A stretch of DNA of 64,000 nt from Solanum dulcamara (GCF_947179165.1 NC_077242.1:54569097-54633096); one strand, 5' to 3'; positions 1 through 11,986 are shown, counted from the stretch's first letter. The notes: generated from the letters alone by a model not told the origin. Program-made: numbers and translations.

Positions 1-559
1 AGTGAGAATAATGAATTTAAGAGGGCTTAGGATCATTTAGATAGGGTGAATTCAGTCCTTAAAAATAACCTCACTTTGTTGTTAAAATACAGGAAAAGAC
101 CAAAATACTCCTCTTAAAATTGGCATGACTGGGCTTCACGAAGGACCCATCACGGTCCATGATCATCACCACGGCCCATGGTGGTGTCCCATGGAAAATG
201 AGTTAGAAAAGAAGTTTTGGGGTTTGTAGGGAAAGTCTCAGTACTTCTTCCATGGAGACCTTCACAGTCTGTGAAGGCCGTGGTCGTGGTGCAGGACCTG
301 CAGGAGGACCTACAGATGGGACCACCATGGAACACACCACAGTTGTTGCTCACCATGGTCTATGGTCACTCATCGTGGTCCCTTCCCTAAAGGGTTGGGT
401 TTCTGAACCGCCACCAATGTGTCTCACTACGAGGTCTGGTGTGGATCATGGTCTATGATGGCCTTCCATGGTCATCACCTAGTGCCATTTTTCTGCATTT
501 CTTTAGTATTTCATCCTTTGTTCCTCGTTTTAGGGCTTTCCAACTTTAGGGGTCTTACA
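1..559 (-). mobile_element. E1 3' LTR, truncated by the window start (Ty3/gypsy)
   Basis: This stretch aligns by eye with about 7080-7736: both carry a gagtgagaataa/ggaattt block, then an agggtgaattcagt block, then repeated CCATGG-type words, and both end in GGGGTCTTACA. In element orientation (minus) it begins TGTAAGACCCC, a normal gypsy LTR start, next to a polypurine tract at 560. Only the first quarter of the roughly 2.25-kb LTR lies in the window. The small ORFs inside it (68 residues on each strand) are non-coding noise. Confidence 0.8.
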
Positions 560-594
560 ATATCTACCCCTTTGGGAACATACATCCTTGAATG
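560..594 (-). other. E1 polypurine tract and pre-PPT hairpin
   Basis: Directly next to the LTR end, the minus strand reads a purine run (AAAGGGGTAGATAT) that would prime plus-strand DNA synthesis. Upstream of it a small hairpin is visible: arms 79-84 and 89-94 of the 500s block (579-584 and 589-594), loop AGGA in element sense, with one mismatch. The same arrangement recurs at 12560-12579, 27283-27298, 30462-30477 and 51096-51111. Confidence 0.65.
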
Positions 595-799
595 AGAAAC
601 ATTATCATATAAAAGGATATGGCATGAGGACTAGCATCCCAACATGAATACGATGACACTTGAAATGCAAAAAACATGAGATATTTAAACATAACATAAA
701 AATTCAACTTTATGATCATGCATGCATATGAAAACTTAGGAGAATTTGAAATGTTGGAGTCTTGAACAATTCATGAATAACTTAGTACCTTAGGATTGA

Positions 800-2115
800 G
801 TACAATGAAAAAGACAAGGGTATCTTTTCGTCATATCCGCTTCCGTCTCACAAGTAGCTCTTCTAACTTGTTGATTCTTCCAAAGGACTTTGACTAAAGA
901 AACTTTCTTGTTCCTCAATCTCTTAACTTGCCGGTAAAAATTTCAACCGGGACCTCTTCATAGGTCAAGTTTTATTCAACATTCACTACCTCGAATGGCC
1001 AAATAGAACTCGGATCACCCACATATTTTCTTAGAATAGACATATGGAACACCGAATAAACCATGGCCATTTCCAATGGCAACTCCAACTCATAAGCAAC
1101 CTTGACAAAACGTCTTAAGATTTTATAGAGCCCTACATACATAGGGCTCAATTTCCCTTTCTTACCAAACTGAACTGTACCCTTCATGGGTGAAACCTTC
1201 AATTATGCCCAATCATCCACATTAAATTCAAGATCCCTTCTTCTTGTATCGGAATAGGACTTTTGGCAACTTTGAGTCGTCTTTAACCTTTCTTTAATGA
1301 CTCTGACCTTCTCCAAAGCATTAAGCACCAAATTGGGACCCAATAAGGTTATCTCATCCACTTCAAACCAACCAACTAGAAACCTATATCGTCTCCCATA
1401 CGAAACCTCAAATGGTAGATGGTCATCCCAACTCACTTTTAACTCCAAGACATATATCCTCTAGTGTTTGAATCGTCTTTTCAGCTTGCCTATCTATTTG
1501 AGGATGGAGTGCGGTACTTAGCTTCACTTTGGTACCAAGACCCCTTTGAAATGATATCCAAAAGTGAGAAGTAAATTGGGAACCATGATCAAAGATAATT
1601 TACAAAGGCACACCATGCAACCTTATCCATTTCAAAATATACAACCTAGCACAATCCTTGGCACTATAAGAAGTCTTGACCGGTAGAAAGTGAGCCGACT
1701 TTGTCAATCTATCAACAATCACCCAAATTGCGTCATGATGCTCCCCAGTAAGAGAAAAACCCACTACAAAATCTATGGTCACATCTTCCTACTTCCAAGT
1801 GGGGATTTCCATATCTTGTGCTACGACACTCGGCCCTTGATGTTCGGCCCTAATTTGTAGGCAATTTGGCCATTTGGCCATGAACCTTGCAATATCATTT
1901 TTCATGGTAGCCCACCAATAGAGTTACTTTAAGTCAGGGTACATTTTTGTCAAACTGGGATTAATAGAGTATGAAGAATTATGATCCTCCTTTAAGATCA
2001 AACCCCTTAGGTCATCGACATCCGGAACATATAACCGACCTTGGTAGTGTAGTACGCTATCTCCCTCTTGTGAGAAGACCTTAAATTTATTTTCTCTCAC
2101 CGTCTTGTTTAACAC
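800..2115 (-). pseudogene. E1 pol: integrase and chromodomain-like C-terminus (decayed)
   Basis: Minus-strand fragments give the gypsy integrase in order from right to left. The zinc-binding region with a YVPDVDDLRGLIL patch is at 1924-2115. The catalytic core lies about 1520-1782, where IVDRLTKSAHF holds the first Asp, FDHGSQFTSHFW the second, and DRQAE the Glu. The C-terminal GPF-type region (1203-1448 and 972-1202, with VFHMSILRKYVGDP) follows. A degraded chromodomain-like tail runs to about 800. The catalytic triad residues are still readable, but in-frame stops and frameshifts split the domain into at least four pieces. The domain order and the FHMSILRKYVGDP motif point to a Del/Tekay-type chromovirus; the lineage is an inference. 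Confidence 0.85.
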
Positions 2116-2136
2116 TACTAATATCGAGTTAAGTTT

Positions 2137-2690
2137 TTATTTTGACTTAATATCCACTATCAAAGATGATTCAGACCCATTATGAAAAGCCATACCACCA
2201 TCATCGGAATGGCTAAACTTCATCCCTAATCTAGCCAACCGGTGAACATCCTTCACCAATTCCCTTTTTCCTTCATCCACATGAGCCACAATCTCTGTAG
2301 ATACTCTAATAAGCGTATCGGCAACAATATTGGCCTTACCCAAATGGTAATGCACAATCATGTCATCCTTGAGGAGTTCAAGCTACCTCTTTTGCCTTAG
2401 ATTGAGGTTCTTTTGAGTGAACACATATTGGAGACTTTTGTGTTTGGTAAACACATCCATATATACCCCATTGAGGTAATGCAGCCAAATCTTTCGAGCA
2501 AATACAACGGTCGCTAACTCAAGATCATGGGTAGGGTAGTTATGTTCGTACTTCTTCAATTGCTTTGAAGCATAAGCTATAACCTTGTCGTTTTGCATCA
2601 AGACACAACCTAAAACAATCTTTGAAGCTTTATAATAAACAACAAACACTTCTAATCCTTATGTTAAAGTCAAGATAGGAGCGGGGTAAG
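2137..2690 (-). pseudogene. E1 pol: RNase H (decayed)
   Basis: The two minus fragments 2383-2649 and 2137-2361 read as gypsy RNase H and its tether. The pattern runs [40 protein letters not shown], then [20 protein letters not shown], then the HYHLGKANIVADTLIR segment. The first catalytic Asp of the usual CDAS motif is replaced (YYKAS), while the ADTLIR patch, normally ADALSR, keeps its Asp. It lies between RT and integrase as expected for Ty3/gypsy. In-frame stops flank both pieces. Confidence 0.85.
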
Positions 2691-3490
2691 TTGATCTTTA
2701 AAGTTTGAAAACTTCTCTCGCACTCATTCATCTATAGAAACTTTGCCTTCTTTTGAGTCAATTTCATCATAAGAGATGAGATGGAAGAGAACCTTTTAAC
2801 GAACCTTCTATAATCTCCGACTAGATCCAAAAAGCTCCTAATGTCTGAAGGAGACAAAGGTGTAGGTTAATTCCTCACCACCTCCATTTTCTTAGGATCA
2901 TCCTTGATCCCAACACTGGATATTATGTGATGAAGAAATGCCACCTCTTTTAACAAAATTCAAATTTGCTAAATTTGGGAAATAATTGTTCATCTCTCGA
3001 GGTTTGATCAAGTTATCCTTATGTTATTCCTCACCCCAAGAGTAAATCAAGATTTATCGATGAAGACCACCACAAAAGTATCAAGGTAGGGTTTGAAAAC
3101 CCTATTCATTAAATCTATAAATACCGCCGGCACATTCGTTAACCCAAATGAAATTAAGACAAACTCAAAGTTAATATATCTTGTTCGAAATGCCATCTTG
3201 GGAATGTCACACTCCCTCACCCTTAGTTGATGATAGCCGAACCAAAGATTTATCTAGGAGAAATAAGTTACACCTTGAAATTGATCAAACAAATTATCTA
3301 TCCTAGGGATTGGGTGCTTGTTCTTAATGGTCACCTTTTTCAATTGATGGTAATCTATGCATATCTAAAGCGACCCATCCTTCTTCCTTACAAACAACAC
3401 GGGGATACCCCATGGTGAAATGTTTGGCCTTGTGAACCCTTTTTCTAATAAGTCCTTTAATTGTTCCTTTAACTCCTTCAATTCTACCAG
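2691..3490 (-). pseudogene. E1 pol: reverse transcriptase (decayed)
   Basis: The minus strand between RNase H and the protease linker encodes scattered RT motifs. About 3050-3080 it reads TFVVVFID and then shifts frame, exactly where the family has FIDDILIYS, so the second catalytic Asp is lost in frame. The upstream DLF-QLQG-type and GYHQLR-type blocks can be followed only across frameshifts around 3220-3330. Short plus-strand ORFs here (3227-3418) are shadows. The enzyme cannot be functional. Confidence 0.75.
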
Positions 3491-4100
3491 GGCCATTTAT
3501 TAACAAATAATAGAGATAGGTTGGGTATCAGAGAGAAGATCGATACCAAAATCAAATTTCCTTTGGGAGGGATAACGGAGATGTCATTGGGAAAAACATC
3601 GGGAAACTTATTAACCACTGGAACTAACTCTAGAGGAGGAATTTTGGAGTTGAAATTCCTAACCCTCATAATGTAGTAGATGCAACCCATAGTAATCAAC
3701 TTTTGGGCCTTAAGACAAGAAATGAACCTTCCCTTCCCAACCAGATCATGATCCTTCAATTCAAGAATAGACTTATTTGGGAATTTAAACTTCACTCTAT
3801 GAGTTCTATAATCTATCGAAGAATAATATGAATACAACCAATCCATCCCAAGTATAACGTCAAAATTACCATGTCAAGTTCAATGAGATCACAAGAAATA
3901 AATTTATGCAAGATAGATATGGGACAACCCTTATAGACCTTTCTATCCACAACTGACTCACAATGGGGGTAGACACCAAATAGGGTTCTAACAATATTTA
4001 CGATACACATCAAACCTATTATCAAGGAATGGGTGACAAATGATAAATTGGTACCCATATCTAATAATGCATACACATTAAAAGTAAAGACCTTTAACAT
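3484..4100 (-). pseudogene. E1 pol: aspartic protease and PR-RT linker
   Basis: Minus fragments 3813-4100 and 3484-3846 overlap in different frames. The first carries the protease flap start FNVYALLDMGTNLSFVT; the family active site D-(S/T/P)-G is DMG here. The second starts at the GMDWL-type motif (MDWLYSYYSSIDYRTHRVKF) and ends with FPDVFPNDISVIPP, the conserved linker before RT. In an active element this protease would release gag and pol products. The frame change at about 3840 separates the two halves. Confidence 0.8.
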
Positions 4101-5273
4101 ACCGATAACAACATTGGGTGATTAATCAACCTTTTTTCTCCCATGTAAGGCATATATGCGGTTGGTTCATTGGCCACTCCGTTGAGCTTGTTTTCCATGA
4201 GAAATTTGGCGTTACGTCTACCACCACCACCTCTAGAATCCCTAGCTTGACGACCCGGTTTACCATAGTTGAAGCATGCATTAGAGCTGGCTAAGCATTT
4301 CTCTGTGTGAGTCCTTCCACACTTCATGCAAGTGGGGAAAGATTGAGCACCAACATTCTCCCTTGGAACATTTGGATTATCACCCTTATCTTTGTTGAAC
4401 CTTGGAGAATGAGTATTAGTGGAACCTTACCCCATAAATCATTGACCGCCATGGCCCTTTCCACTACCACTATTACTGAACCTTTGAAGATTGAACCCTC
4501 CACCATCAATTCTACCCTTCTTGAACCCTATTGACCTCTCCCTTAACTTTCTTTCTCGATTTGTTCTACATATGTCATGACTTGGGAGATGTCTATCTCC
4601 TTAACTAATATATCCATCTTGCATTCCTTGAATACCAAACTAGAAATGCAGGAAATAAACTTGCTCATGCTTGCCCTTGGGTTGGAGACCATGAAAGAAG
4701 CATACTTACAAAAGTTAGTGAATTTGAGGTAATACTTTCTCACACTCATGCTCTCATGACTAAGGTTAATGAACTCTTGGATATTTACCTCTCTTTGCTC
4801 AAAAGGAAAGAAGATGTCTAGGAAGGCACCCTTGAACCCTTCCCATTCTATGGATCCTATATCTTCATCCCTCTCAACAACTTATTGTTCAAACCAAACC
4901 CTTGGCATGCCTTTTAGTTCATAGTCTACTAGTTCATCCTTATCATTCAGAGGCACTCCTATGATAGCCATAATTTGGTAAACCTCTTCAATGAACTTCA
5001 TAGGTTCCTCATCTACCTTAGAACCATTAAAATCGGGTGGATTCATCCTCTTGAAGTGCCAAATCCTAGAATTCGGAGAAGGCACTTGAGGAGGAGGAGG
5101 AGGAACAATGTCTTGGTTATCTTGGTTGGCTACGACTTGAGCCAAAATATGATGATGTTCCGAAATTATGCATTCGTCACTCCTTCCTCATGATGTAGAG
5201 CTTTGGGAACATGAGGAGCTTAGTCCTCATCTTTATCCCTCGATCTAGGTGGAGCTACCCTTCTTGGAGGCAT
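4101..5273 (-). pseudogene. E1 gag with degraded zinc knuckle
   Basis: The start is placed at an ATG at 5273-5271 opening MPPRR, the conserved N-terminus of this family (the same start is seen in E4 at 38857). Pieces at 4882-5145 (RMNPPDFNGSKVDEEPMKFI, a retrotrans_gag signature) and 4543-4749 form the capsid domain. The C-terminal piece 4094-4327 carries CFNYGKPGRQARDS, a CCHC knuckle with the second Cys, the His and the last Cys lost. Several frameshifts and stops interrupt it. It would encode the particle-forming, RNA-binding protein. Confidence 0.85.
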
Positions 5274-5381
5274 AATTTAGAAGACATAAAATGATTCATT
5301 AGTTAAAGGAAGTATTAGGACACTTTAGGTCATGACAAGAATTTTAAAAGAAGTAAAAGCTTTTCTAAAAATCAAAGTCTC

Positions 5382-5420
5382 CTATTCATAGTTGTGGTGT
5401 GCTTCACAACCATGAACAAG
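5382..5420 (-). other. E1 leader stem-loop between PBS and gag
   Basis: Arms 5382-5396 and 5405-5420 pair over about 15 positions, with G-U wobbles in the RNA, around an 8-nt loop (AAGCACAC in element sense). The position, about 50 nt after the PBS and 110 nt before gag ATG, is the usual place for packaging or dimerisation signals. Equivalents lie in EB, E2 and E4. The function is inferred. Confidence 0.6.
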
Positions 5421-5470
5421 ACCCTATTTGACGTGGTATGTTGGACTCCGAGGGTCATTCAGAACCTTGA

Positions 5471-5482
5471 GCTCTAATACCA
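5471..5482 (-). other. E1 primer-binding site (tRNA-iMet type)
   Basis: The minus strand reads TGGTATTAGAGC, one change from TGGTATCAGAGC, which is complementary to the 3' end of initiator methionine tRNA. It sits four bases inside the LTR end at 5487. Confidence 0.85.
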
Positions 5483-5486
5483 AGTT

Positions 5487-7736
5487 TGTCATGCCCCAAC
5501 CCTAGGTCCTAGATGAGACATGATTAGTGAGACATCCGGAGGTACCTCACCCAAGCCTCTTAGAATTTATTAAGCTTTTCATAGCTCATGACATTCAATA
5601 CAAGTGGAATAAAAGGGAAAGTGACTAAGGTAGAACATTATAGAATAAGAGACAACCACAATCATAGATCATTATACATTTACATCCAAACATACCTCTA
5701 CTAATAGACTTGGCCGGAGCTAAGACATGTCCTACATCACCCTCAAAATAAGTGTCAAAAGTACCAAAAAGGTAACCAAAATCTATACATATCATAAGAT
5801 AGAAAAAGTTGGGATATTATTCCCAAATGATAGGAACTCACCACCAATAGTAGCCTTCAATGAATCAAAGTAGCCATGTGCAGATGAGTGTAGAGAAATA
5901 TCGGTCCCTACATAGTGATATAATATAGGAAATCGAGAATACGTTAGTACTTTGAATGTACTGAGTATGTGAGAAATGCATTATAGTGAAAAGCATTAAG
6001 ACATTTATAAATAAAGTACATAGGTAAGTGAATGCATCAATAATCAAGTAATGAGCATTTGAAACATTTGTTTGTTGGAAGATTACCATAACCGACATTT
6101 AAGACTATGTGCGATATTATACAGAATCCAACATAACCCCTACATTGTCACGAGGAGCTTACTTTTCAGGTAGAACTTTATTACCTTCATTCATTTCTTT
6201 CAAATTGAGGGCTATTTATGGATCGACTAGCCTAAGACTACAAGGGCTCCTATGTTAGAGCATAGTTAATGAGGCAAGGGGTTGCTACTAAGATTCCCTT
6301 ATCGAATCCCACCTCAATGCCCCATTCGGTGCTTAGTAAATCCCACAGAATAGTTTAATATAACATAAGGACATAGTCATTTACATAACTTTAAATTATG
6401 AAAGAATAATTAGGAGGAATAGCTCATTAAAACTCTTCTTTGATTCACATAAGTGAGAATTACCCTTTCACAAGTGGAATACATCATTTCATAATCATTT
6501 CACCATTGTTTCATTTCATATTCTTTTGATCATACATATTTTCTTTCATAAACATTCATTTTGGAGTCAAGCAATCAATTCAAACATCATTGAAACATAG
6601 TGAAACTAGGTGCATAGGTTCTATTCAATTCAACTTTCAATTCATTATCAATACTAGCATGCATGAGAGTAGTGGAATGCATTCATTAAATTATATTTAA
6701 AGCAACCCACTAATATACTTTTAAATCTTTTCATGCTTTCATAGAGGACCTTTGATACATCAACCATTCCCTGAATTAAGAGTTAATATAGGTTAATATA
6801 GATAATTAAACTTCAAATATTCAAGAATTTATATATTAGAAATCATAATATGGAAACCCATAAAATCCACACTTTAAATTTGAGTTTCTAGGTTTAGAAA
6901 TACTTGGGCTCCATGGGTGGAAGAACCCATGAATGAGACCCACAACCTTGGTAAAATAAATCCCTATGGCAACCTTTGAAAGTGGAGACTTGAAGTTGTA
7001 AGGAAACCCTAGATTTTCTTGGTGAAGGGGAAGAACTTGAGAGGAGCTCTGGAGATTAGGGTTTTGATTCATAGAGCTTTGAGTGAGAATAAGGAATTTG
7101 GGAGGGCTTAGTATCATTTAAATAGGGTGAATTCAGTACTCAAAATGACCTAACTTTTATTTTAAAACACACAAAAAAAACAAAAATAGACCTCTTAAAA
7201 TTGGCCGGATTGGGCTTTATGGAGGACCTATCACGATCTGTGGTAGTGTCCCATGGTAAATGACTTAGAGAAGAAATATTAGGGTTTGTAGGGAAAGTCT
7301 TAGTACTTCCTCCATGAAGACCTTCATGGTCCATTGAGGGCATCATAATTTGTGAACCGTAGTCATGGTGCAAGTGCTCAAAGAGGGCCAGCAGAAGGGT
7401 TAATCATGGAATAGATCACGGTCCGTGACAAGCTTATGGCCCGTGGTGGTCACTCGTGGTTCTTCCCTTGGATTTCTTGAGGGACTGAAGGGAGGGGTCA
7501 CCACGGAAGGCAATACGTTTGTGATGCTCACCACTGTCCATGGTCCCTCATCGTGGTCCCTTTCTTGTAGGGTTGGGTTTTAGAACCACTACCACGGTGG
7601 CTCACCATGGGTGTGGTGCAGACCACAACCTATGATGGCCTTCTGTGGTCATCACCTGGTGCCAATTTTCTATATTTCCCTGGTATTTCGTCCTTTTTTC
7701 CTCATTATAGGACTTTCTAACTTCTGGGGTCTTACA
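5487..7736 (-). mobile_element. E1 5' LTR, also the 3' LTR of the E2 internal region
   Basis: This 2.25-kb LTR starts TGTCATGCCCC and ends GGGGTCTTACA on the plus strand, giving TG...CA ends in element orientation. The right end matches the LTR end at 559. A PBS abuts its left end, and a PPT-like CTCCCCCAT run plus pol-end sequence abuts its right end, so one LTR serves two internal regions. The U3 part (7200-7680) contains many degenerate CCATGG, CACGG and CCGTGG words. No credible gene lies inside it. Confidence 0.85.
7114..7124 (-). promoter_or_regulatory. Possible TATA box of the E1 5' LTR
   Basis: The minus strand reads TATTTAAATGA inside the LTR, downstream of the CCATGG-rich U3 block. 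The left LTR has the matching CTATCTAAATGA at about 34-46. It is placed by sequence pattern only. Confidence 0.35.
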
Positions 7737-8255
7737 TAATATCTCCCCCATGGGAATATTTATACTATAATGGGACTCAACTAGCATAAAAAGAGTAGGA
7801 AAAAAAACATAGTAGCCCAAGATGAATGCAATAACACATTTAAAATACATAAATTATGAGAATTTTACCTTTAACAAATATCCTATCTTAAAATCAACTT
7901 CATAAAATGCATGTATATGAAAGAATTGGAATTAGTTAGACACATGACTTCAAAAGAATGACCATGATGGAACATAATACTTCAACTAAGAATAGATGGA
8001 AAAAATGAGGATATTATGACATCATATTGGTTTCGGCTTCCCATGTAGTGACTTCAACCTCGTGGTTTCTCCAAAATACTTTAACTCATGCAACTTCATT
8101 ATTTCTCAACTTTCAAACTTTCTTGTCTAGAATCTCAACTAAAACTTCCTCATAAGATAAACTCTCTGTCACACCCACACTATCTAAAGGCATAATTGAG
8201 CTAGGATCACCAACACATTTCTTCAACAAGGACACATGGAATAAGGACTAGGATT
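7737..8255 (-). pseudogene. E2 pol 3' end (left piece of an interrupted gypsy)
   Basis: After a PPT-like run the minus strand encodes the end of pol: chromodomain-like remnants about 8020-8180, then the region corresponding to the FHMSILRKYVGDPSS segment of E1 (8195-8250). Homology breaks off near 8250 and resumes at about 19765 with the next expected bases: the block at 19765-19830 aligns with E1 1060-1110, with almost no gap relative to E1. So this is the left half of one coding region, split by later insertions. Confidence 0.7.
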
Positions 8256-9095
8256 CCCATATTAGAGAAATCCTGTTGTCTTCCTACATCCATACTAACT
8301 TCCTACCTATTTGATATCAGAGCCAGACCGTCCTCTCTAGAAGGAGGAATAAGGTTTGGTGTAAGGTCTTTTTCTCATGTTTTTACCGCCAACTTTTATA
8401 GTAAGTCTTGTATTTTGAGTGTTTAGTTGTAACTTTGTACATAGTCTTTCATATATAGTTGTAGTCTCTTTTCTTAGAACTTAGAACAAATAAATCTTTT
8501 TTGTTGTGTCTTTTCTTAGTTATTAGAGTAAAATATGTCTTAGTCTATATTGTCCAAAAATAACAAAAATATGCCCTGTCAGAGTCTTTCCCTTCTCCTT
8601 CAAATTCCTGAAAATCTGTGTCTTTTCCGTTTGTGTCTAGTCCATGTAAATGTTCAACAAAAGTAAACATGCCTCCTACTCTGAGTAAAACATTATCAAG
8701 TAAATATGTCTACCTTTATGAAGTAGATGTGTTACCCCTAGAAAATAAAATATCGTCCACATATATGTCACTATTAAACCCATATTCGGCCTTTGTCAAA
8801 GGGTCTTATAATCCATGGTTGAAAAACTGCTCCTTGGTCCAACAGAAGCCAAAATGATTTAATGAATATGTTGCTACATCATAACTAGACCATCACCTTA
8901 TTCTTGCAAATCAGGAGGAACAATTCATCACCCTACATATGCCAGACGAGTTTCCACGCCAGTAGAAAAGCTTAGATTTCACCCATATCTATATTGGTGT
9001 TGTTAGAGTTACATTGACATATCATGGAAGAAAAAGCCATCTCGTTGAGGTAATTCTTCCCTTCTAGATACCAGATATAAAAAGTACCAACATGC
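8256..9095. mobile_element. Copia-related debris inserted in E2 (left part)
   Basis: The plus strand has a PBS-like GATATCAGAGCC at about 8318, typical of the step from LTR to leader in copia elements, followed by T-rich leader-like sequence. The minus strand near 8735-8760 reads DIYVDDILFS, the copia RT box. A plus-strand patch near 8865 (NEYVATS) resembles the copia RNase H AEYVA motif. The mixed strands mean that this is rearranged or composite. It continues at 19656 after EB is removed. No intact ORF is present. Confidence 0.4.
9091..9095. repeat. EB target site duplication, left copy (CATGC)
   Basis: CATGC directly precedes the TGTCATGACC start of the left EB LTR and recurs exactly after the right LTR at 19651-19655. 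A 5-bp duplication is normal for gypsy integrase. Confidence 0.9.
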
Positions 9096-9747
9096 TGTCA
9101 TGACCCAACCCCGTAGGCCGCAACTGGGGTCCGACCTGGACCCTCTCATACCTATTTATCAACTACACTTAAGTTGAACCGTGTGTGATGTGATACTATA
9201 TACAAAAACCCCAATAGTTTAAAACATTTTCATGTACATGTAGCCTCTTTCATTTGTATCATATCATGAAAGGGCACGCGAGCCGACAAGGCTGCTATAA
9301 CAAAAACATTCACAACATATCGAATAGGCAACATCGAAACTAACTCACAAACAACCCACATATACATATGTCTACAGACCTCTAAGAATAGTAACAACAA
9401 CATATGGCGGGACAAGACCCCCGCCGTACCCCTGAATGTACAAATATATACATTAAGTGACCAGCATTAAAATTTAGGCTCCAGAACAGTGAAGCACTTC
9501 CGACACAGCTGAGAGGAACTCCTATGCTGATCGATCTCCAGAATAAACATATGTACCTGCGGGCATGAAACGCAGCCCCCCGAGAAAAGGGGGTCAGTAC
9601 GATATATGTACTGAGTATGTAAAACATAACATATCGTAACTGAGATCATAACTGAAATAGGGATGCAGGGGACAAGTATAATAACTAAATGAATTACTGT
9701 ACCTGCACCTTAGGACACGTAAATCATACACATCATCATATGCTGTG

Positions 9748-10280
9748 CCCGGCCCTCTAGTTAACTCGGTGTTATAATCACTTCTTCATAATCACATATC
9801 ATCATATCATAATGCATTTCATTTCATCATATCATCGTATACGGTATCATACCATCGTATACGGTATCATCTTATCATGTATATCATCGTATTACACCCG
9901 GTTCACTGCGGGGCTCAGGGTCACAATGTATTGCTTTAATCTCATATGCATGCCTACATAAAGTATCCGGCCCTTTAGTGAGGGACTCGGTGAATGGAGT
10001 GGTGTACGTGTATAGCGTACCATCATAATATACATATGTACCCGGCCCTCTAAGAAGGGACTCGGTGTTCCTTCCTTATTACACCACATATACTATCATA
10101 TTACTGCCGGCCCGGGACTCGGTGAATAATCGTATCGTCATAACATATAACATATATCACACCTCACGTACGGCATCGTCTCCTCGTGCGTGGAACTATA
10201 CACATCCAGCCCGAGACGCGGTGAAAGAAGCAGTAAAACTGTGCACAATAACATATCCCGGCCCATCGTGGGACTCGAGG
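9748..10280. repeat. Array of GGCCC/GGG hairpin words in the left EB LTR
   Basis: Seven related words occur at 9748, 9897, 9966, 10041, 10106, 10206 and 10257. The pattern is CCCGGCCC, then a variable 0-11 bases, then GGGACTCGGTG. The halves CCGGCCC and GGGACTCGG can pair, giving a row of small hairpins spaced about 35-150 bases apart. Just upstream, at 9834-9873, a 20-base word CATCGTATACGGTATCATAC is repeated in tandem. The array lies in the R/U5 half of the LTR. Confidence 0.7.
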
Positions 10281-11986
10281 AAGGATGGGTTACAGCATGC
10301 ACGATTAGAGTAGTGAGAAACCATATGCCACTAAGTCATTATCTAAGATTCGATGAAACAGTCAAGTGAACCGTCACCTGAAGACTGGGGAAGTAATTAT
10401 CCGAGGTATCCCTTTAGATGTCATTAGGGCTTATATCATTTGGGGCTTCAGGGATCACAAACATGCATCAGAATAATGCCACACAGTTTATGCAATCAGA
10501 AATATAGTCTATGCAATCAGAAACGCAGTTATCTAGTCAAAAACTCAACTCATGCAATCAACGACATTTATCATTTCAGAGCCTCTAAAAAGAGGAGTTA
10601 GTACCTCTACTTACTATTCATTATATAGCAGGCTCGAGAATAGTAGTTTGACTACTTTCAGACTCTTAATGTTCAGGAGTGACTACAAGTCATGAGTTAC
10701 AATCAGAGCTCATAAATGGAATTACCTCTAAACCTATATCATATACCATTTCACTTAAAGTTAAGACATTCCAAAGGAAAGAAGAAATAGTCTTTACATG
10801 TACTAGTTTTCATCACATGGAAGACAAAAAGGCAATGACTCAGCTATTGCAGAAGTTCTAATACCAAGAAGTAAACAAGAGTCTCGACTCATACTCAGGG
10901 CTTTACGAATGGATTGAATCCCAAATATCGTATACATATCATTCATAACTTATATCTAAGACATGCCAAAAGAAAATAAGAATAGTTCTACATATCTATT
11001 CCAAAAACACGCCAAAGGAAAGCTTCACATACCTTGTATGGACTTCTCTTAATCACGTCCACATCGTTGTCCTCGAAACCTATTTAACATGGAAGTAATG
11101 TAAGTATTAACAACCTTGGACTTTTCAGCAACTTAGACTACCCACGAGTATTCATAACATTCATCCCTTCGCTCGCCTTCTTGACTAGTTCCTTAACTAG
11201 TTAGTATGTTAACGAAAATCGGGCAGCACCTCCCCTATAATTTGCCCTATCCGAATTCCCAACCATGTACTTAGCACCTTCGGCCAACCAACAATTCAAC
11301 CAGCAGCCCATACATATACATATTACGACCAAAATTACACAATATAAACCCCAACAATTCACTCGAAACTAAGATACCAAAACTAGAGTTTTTAATCTTT
11401 CTTTCGCGAATTCTTTAATTGCAAAGCGGAGGGTCATGTGGCTGAAACCAGAAGCTCCCACACATAATTTAGATAACTTTTAGACCCTGCAACACGCCAC
11501 AACACAACCAGCAGCAGCCCCTATGCGTACAACACCTTATTTCGACAACAACTTAACTATAGCGATTCCAAATTCGTTTATTCCGAACGCTGAACTTTTC
11601 AAACCTTTTCCCCAACTTCCAGCAGACCCTAAGGTGTGTAATACACCCTAATCTAACATCATAAACTTAAAATTAGAGGGGAAGCACTTACCTTTCCCGA
11701 AATTGACTAAAACTTGCCGAAATCGCGCCTCGGAATATTTTTTACGTGCTGAATCGTTGTGGCAGCTTGCTGTCCATTTTTTTGCTGCACCAAACTCTAA
11801 TTTTATACTACTAATACTTCCATATCATCGTGGTATACTCTATATAATTAATTTACGGAACGAAATCGGGACTTACCTTATTTTTCTCCCAAGCCGTCGC
11901 AATTTTCTCTCCTTAGCTTTAGGGTTTTGTTTGTTCACGTTGCTGCTGGAAATGTTGGTGAACAAGCTGAAGTTTGAGATATATAT

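Noticed and set aside
8618..8857. A 79-residue plus ORF as a gene
   Set aside because: The opposite strand carries a copia RT box (YVDDILF) at the same place, so the plus ORF is likely a shadow of element debris.
9748..10280. CRISPR-like array of spaced repeats
   Set aside because: The units are degenerate, spacers are of unequal length, the array is duplicated with the LTR, and the genome is a plant.
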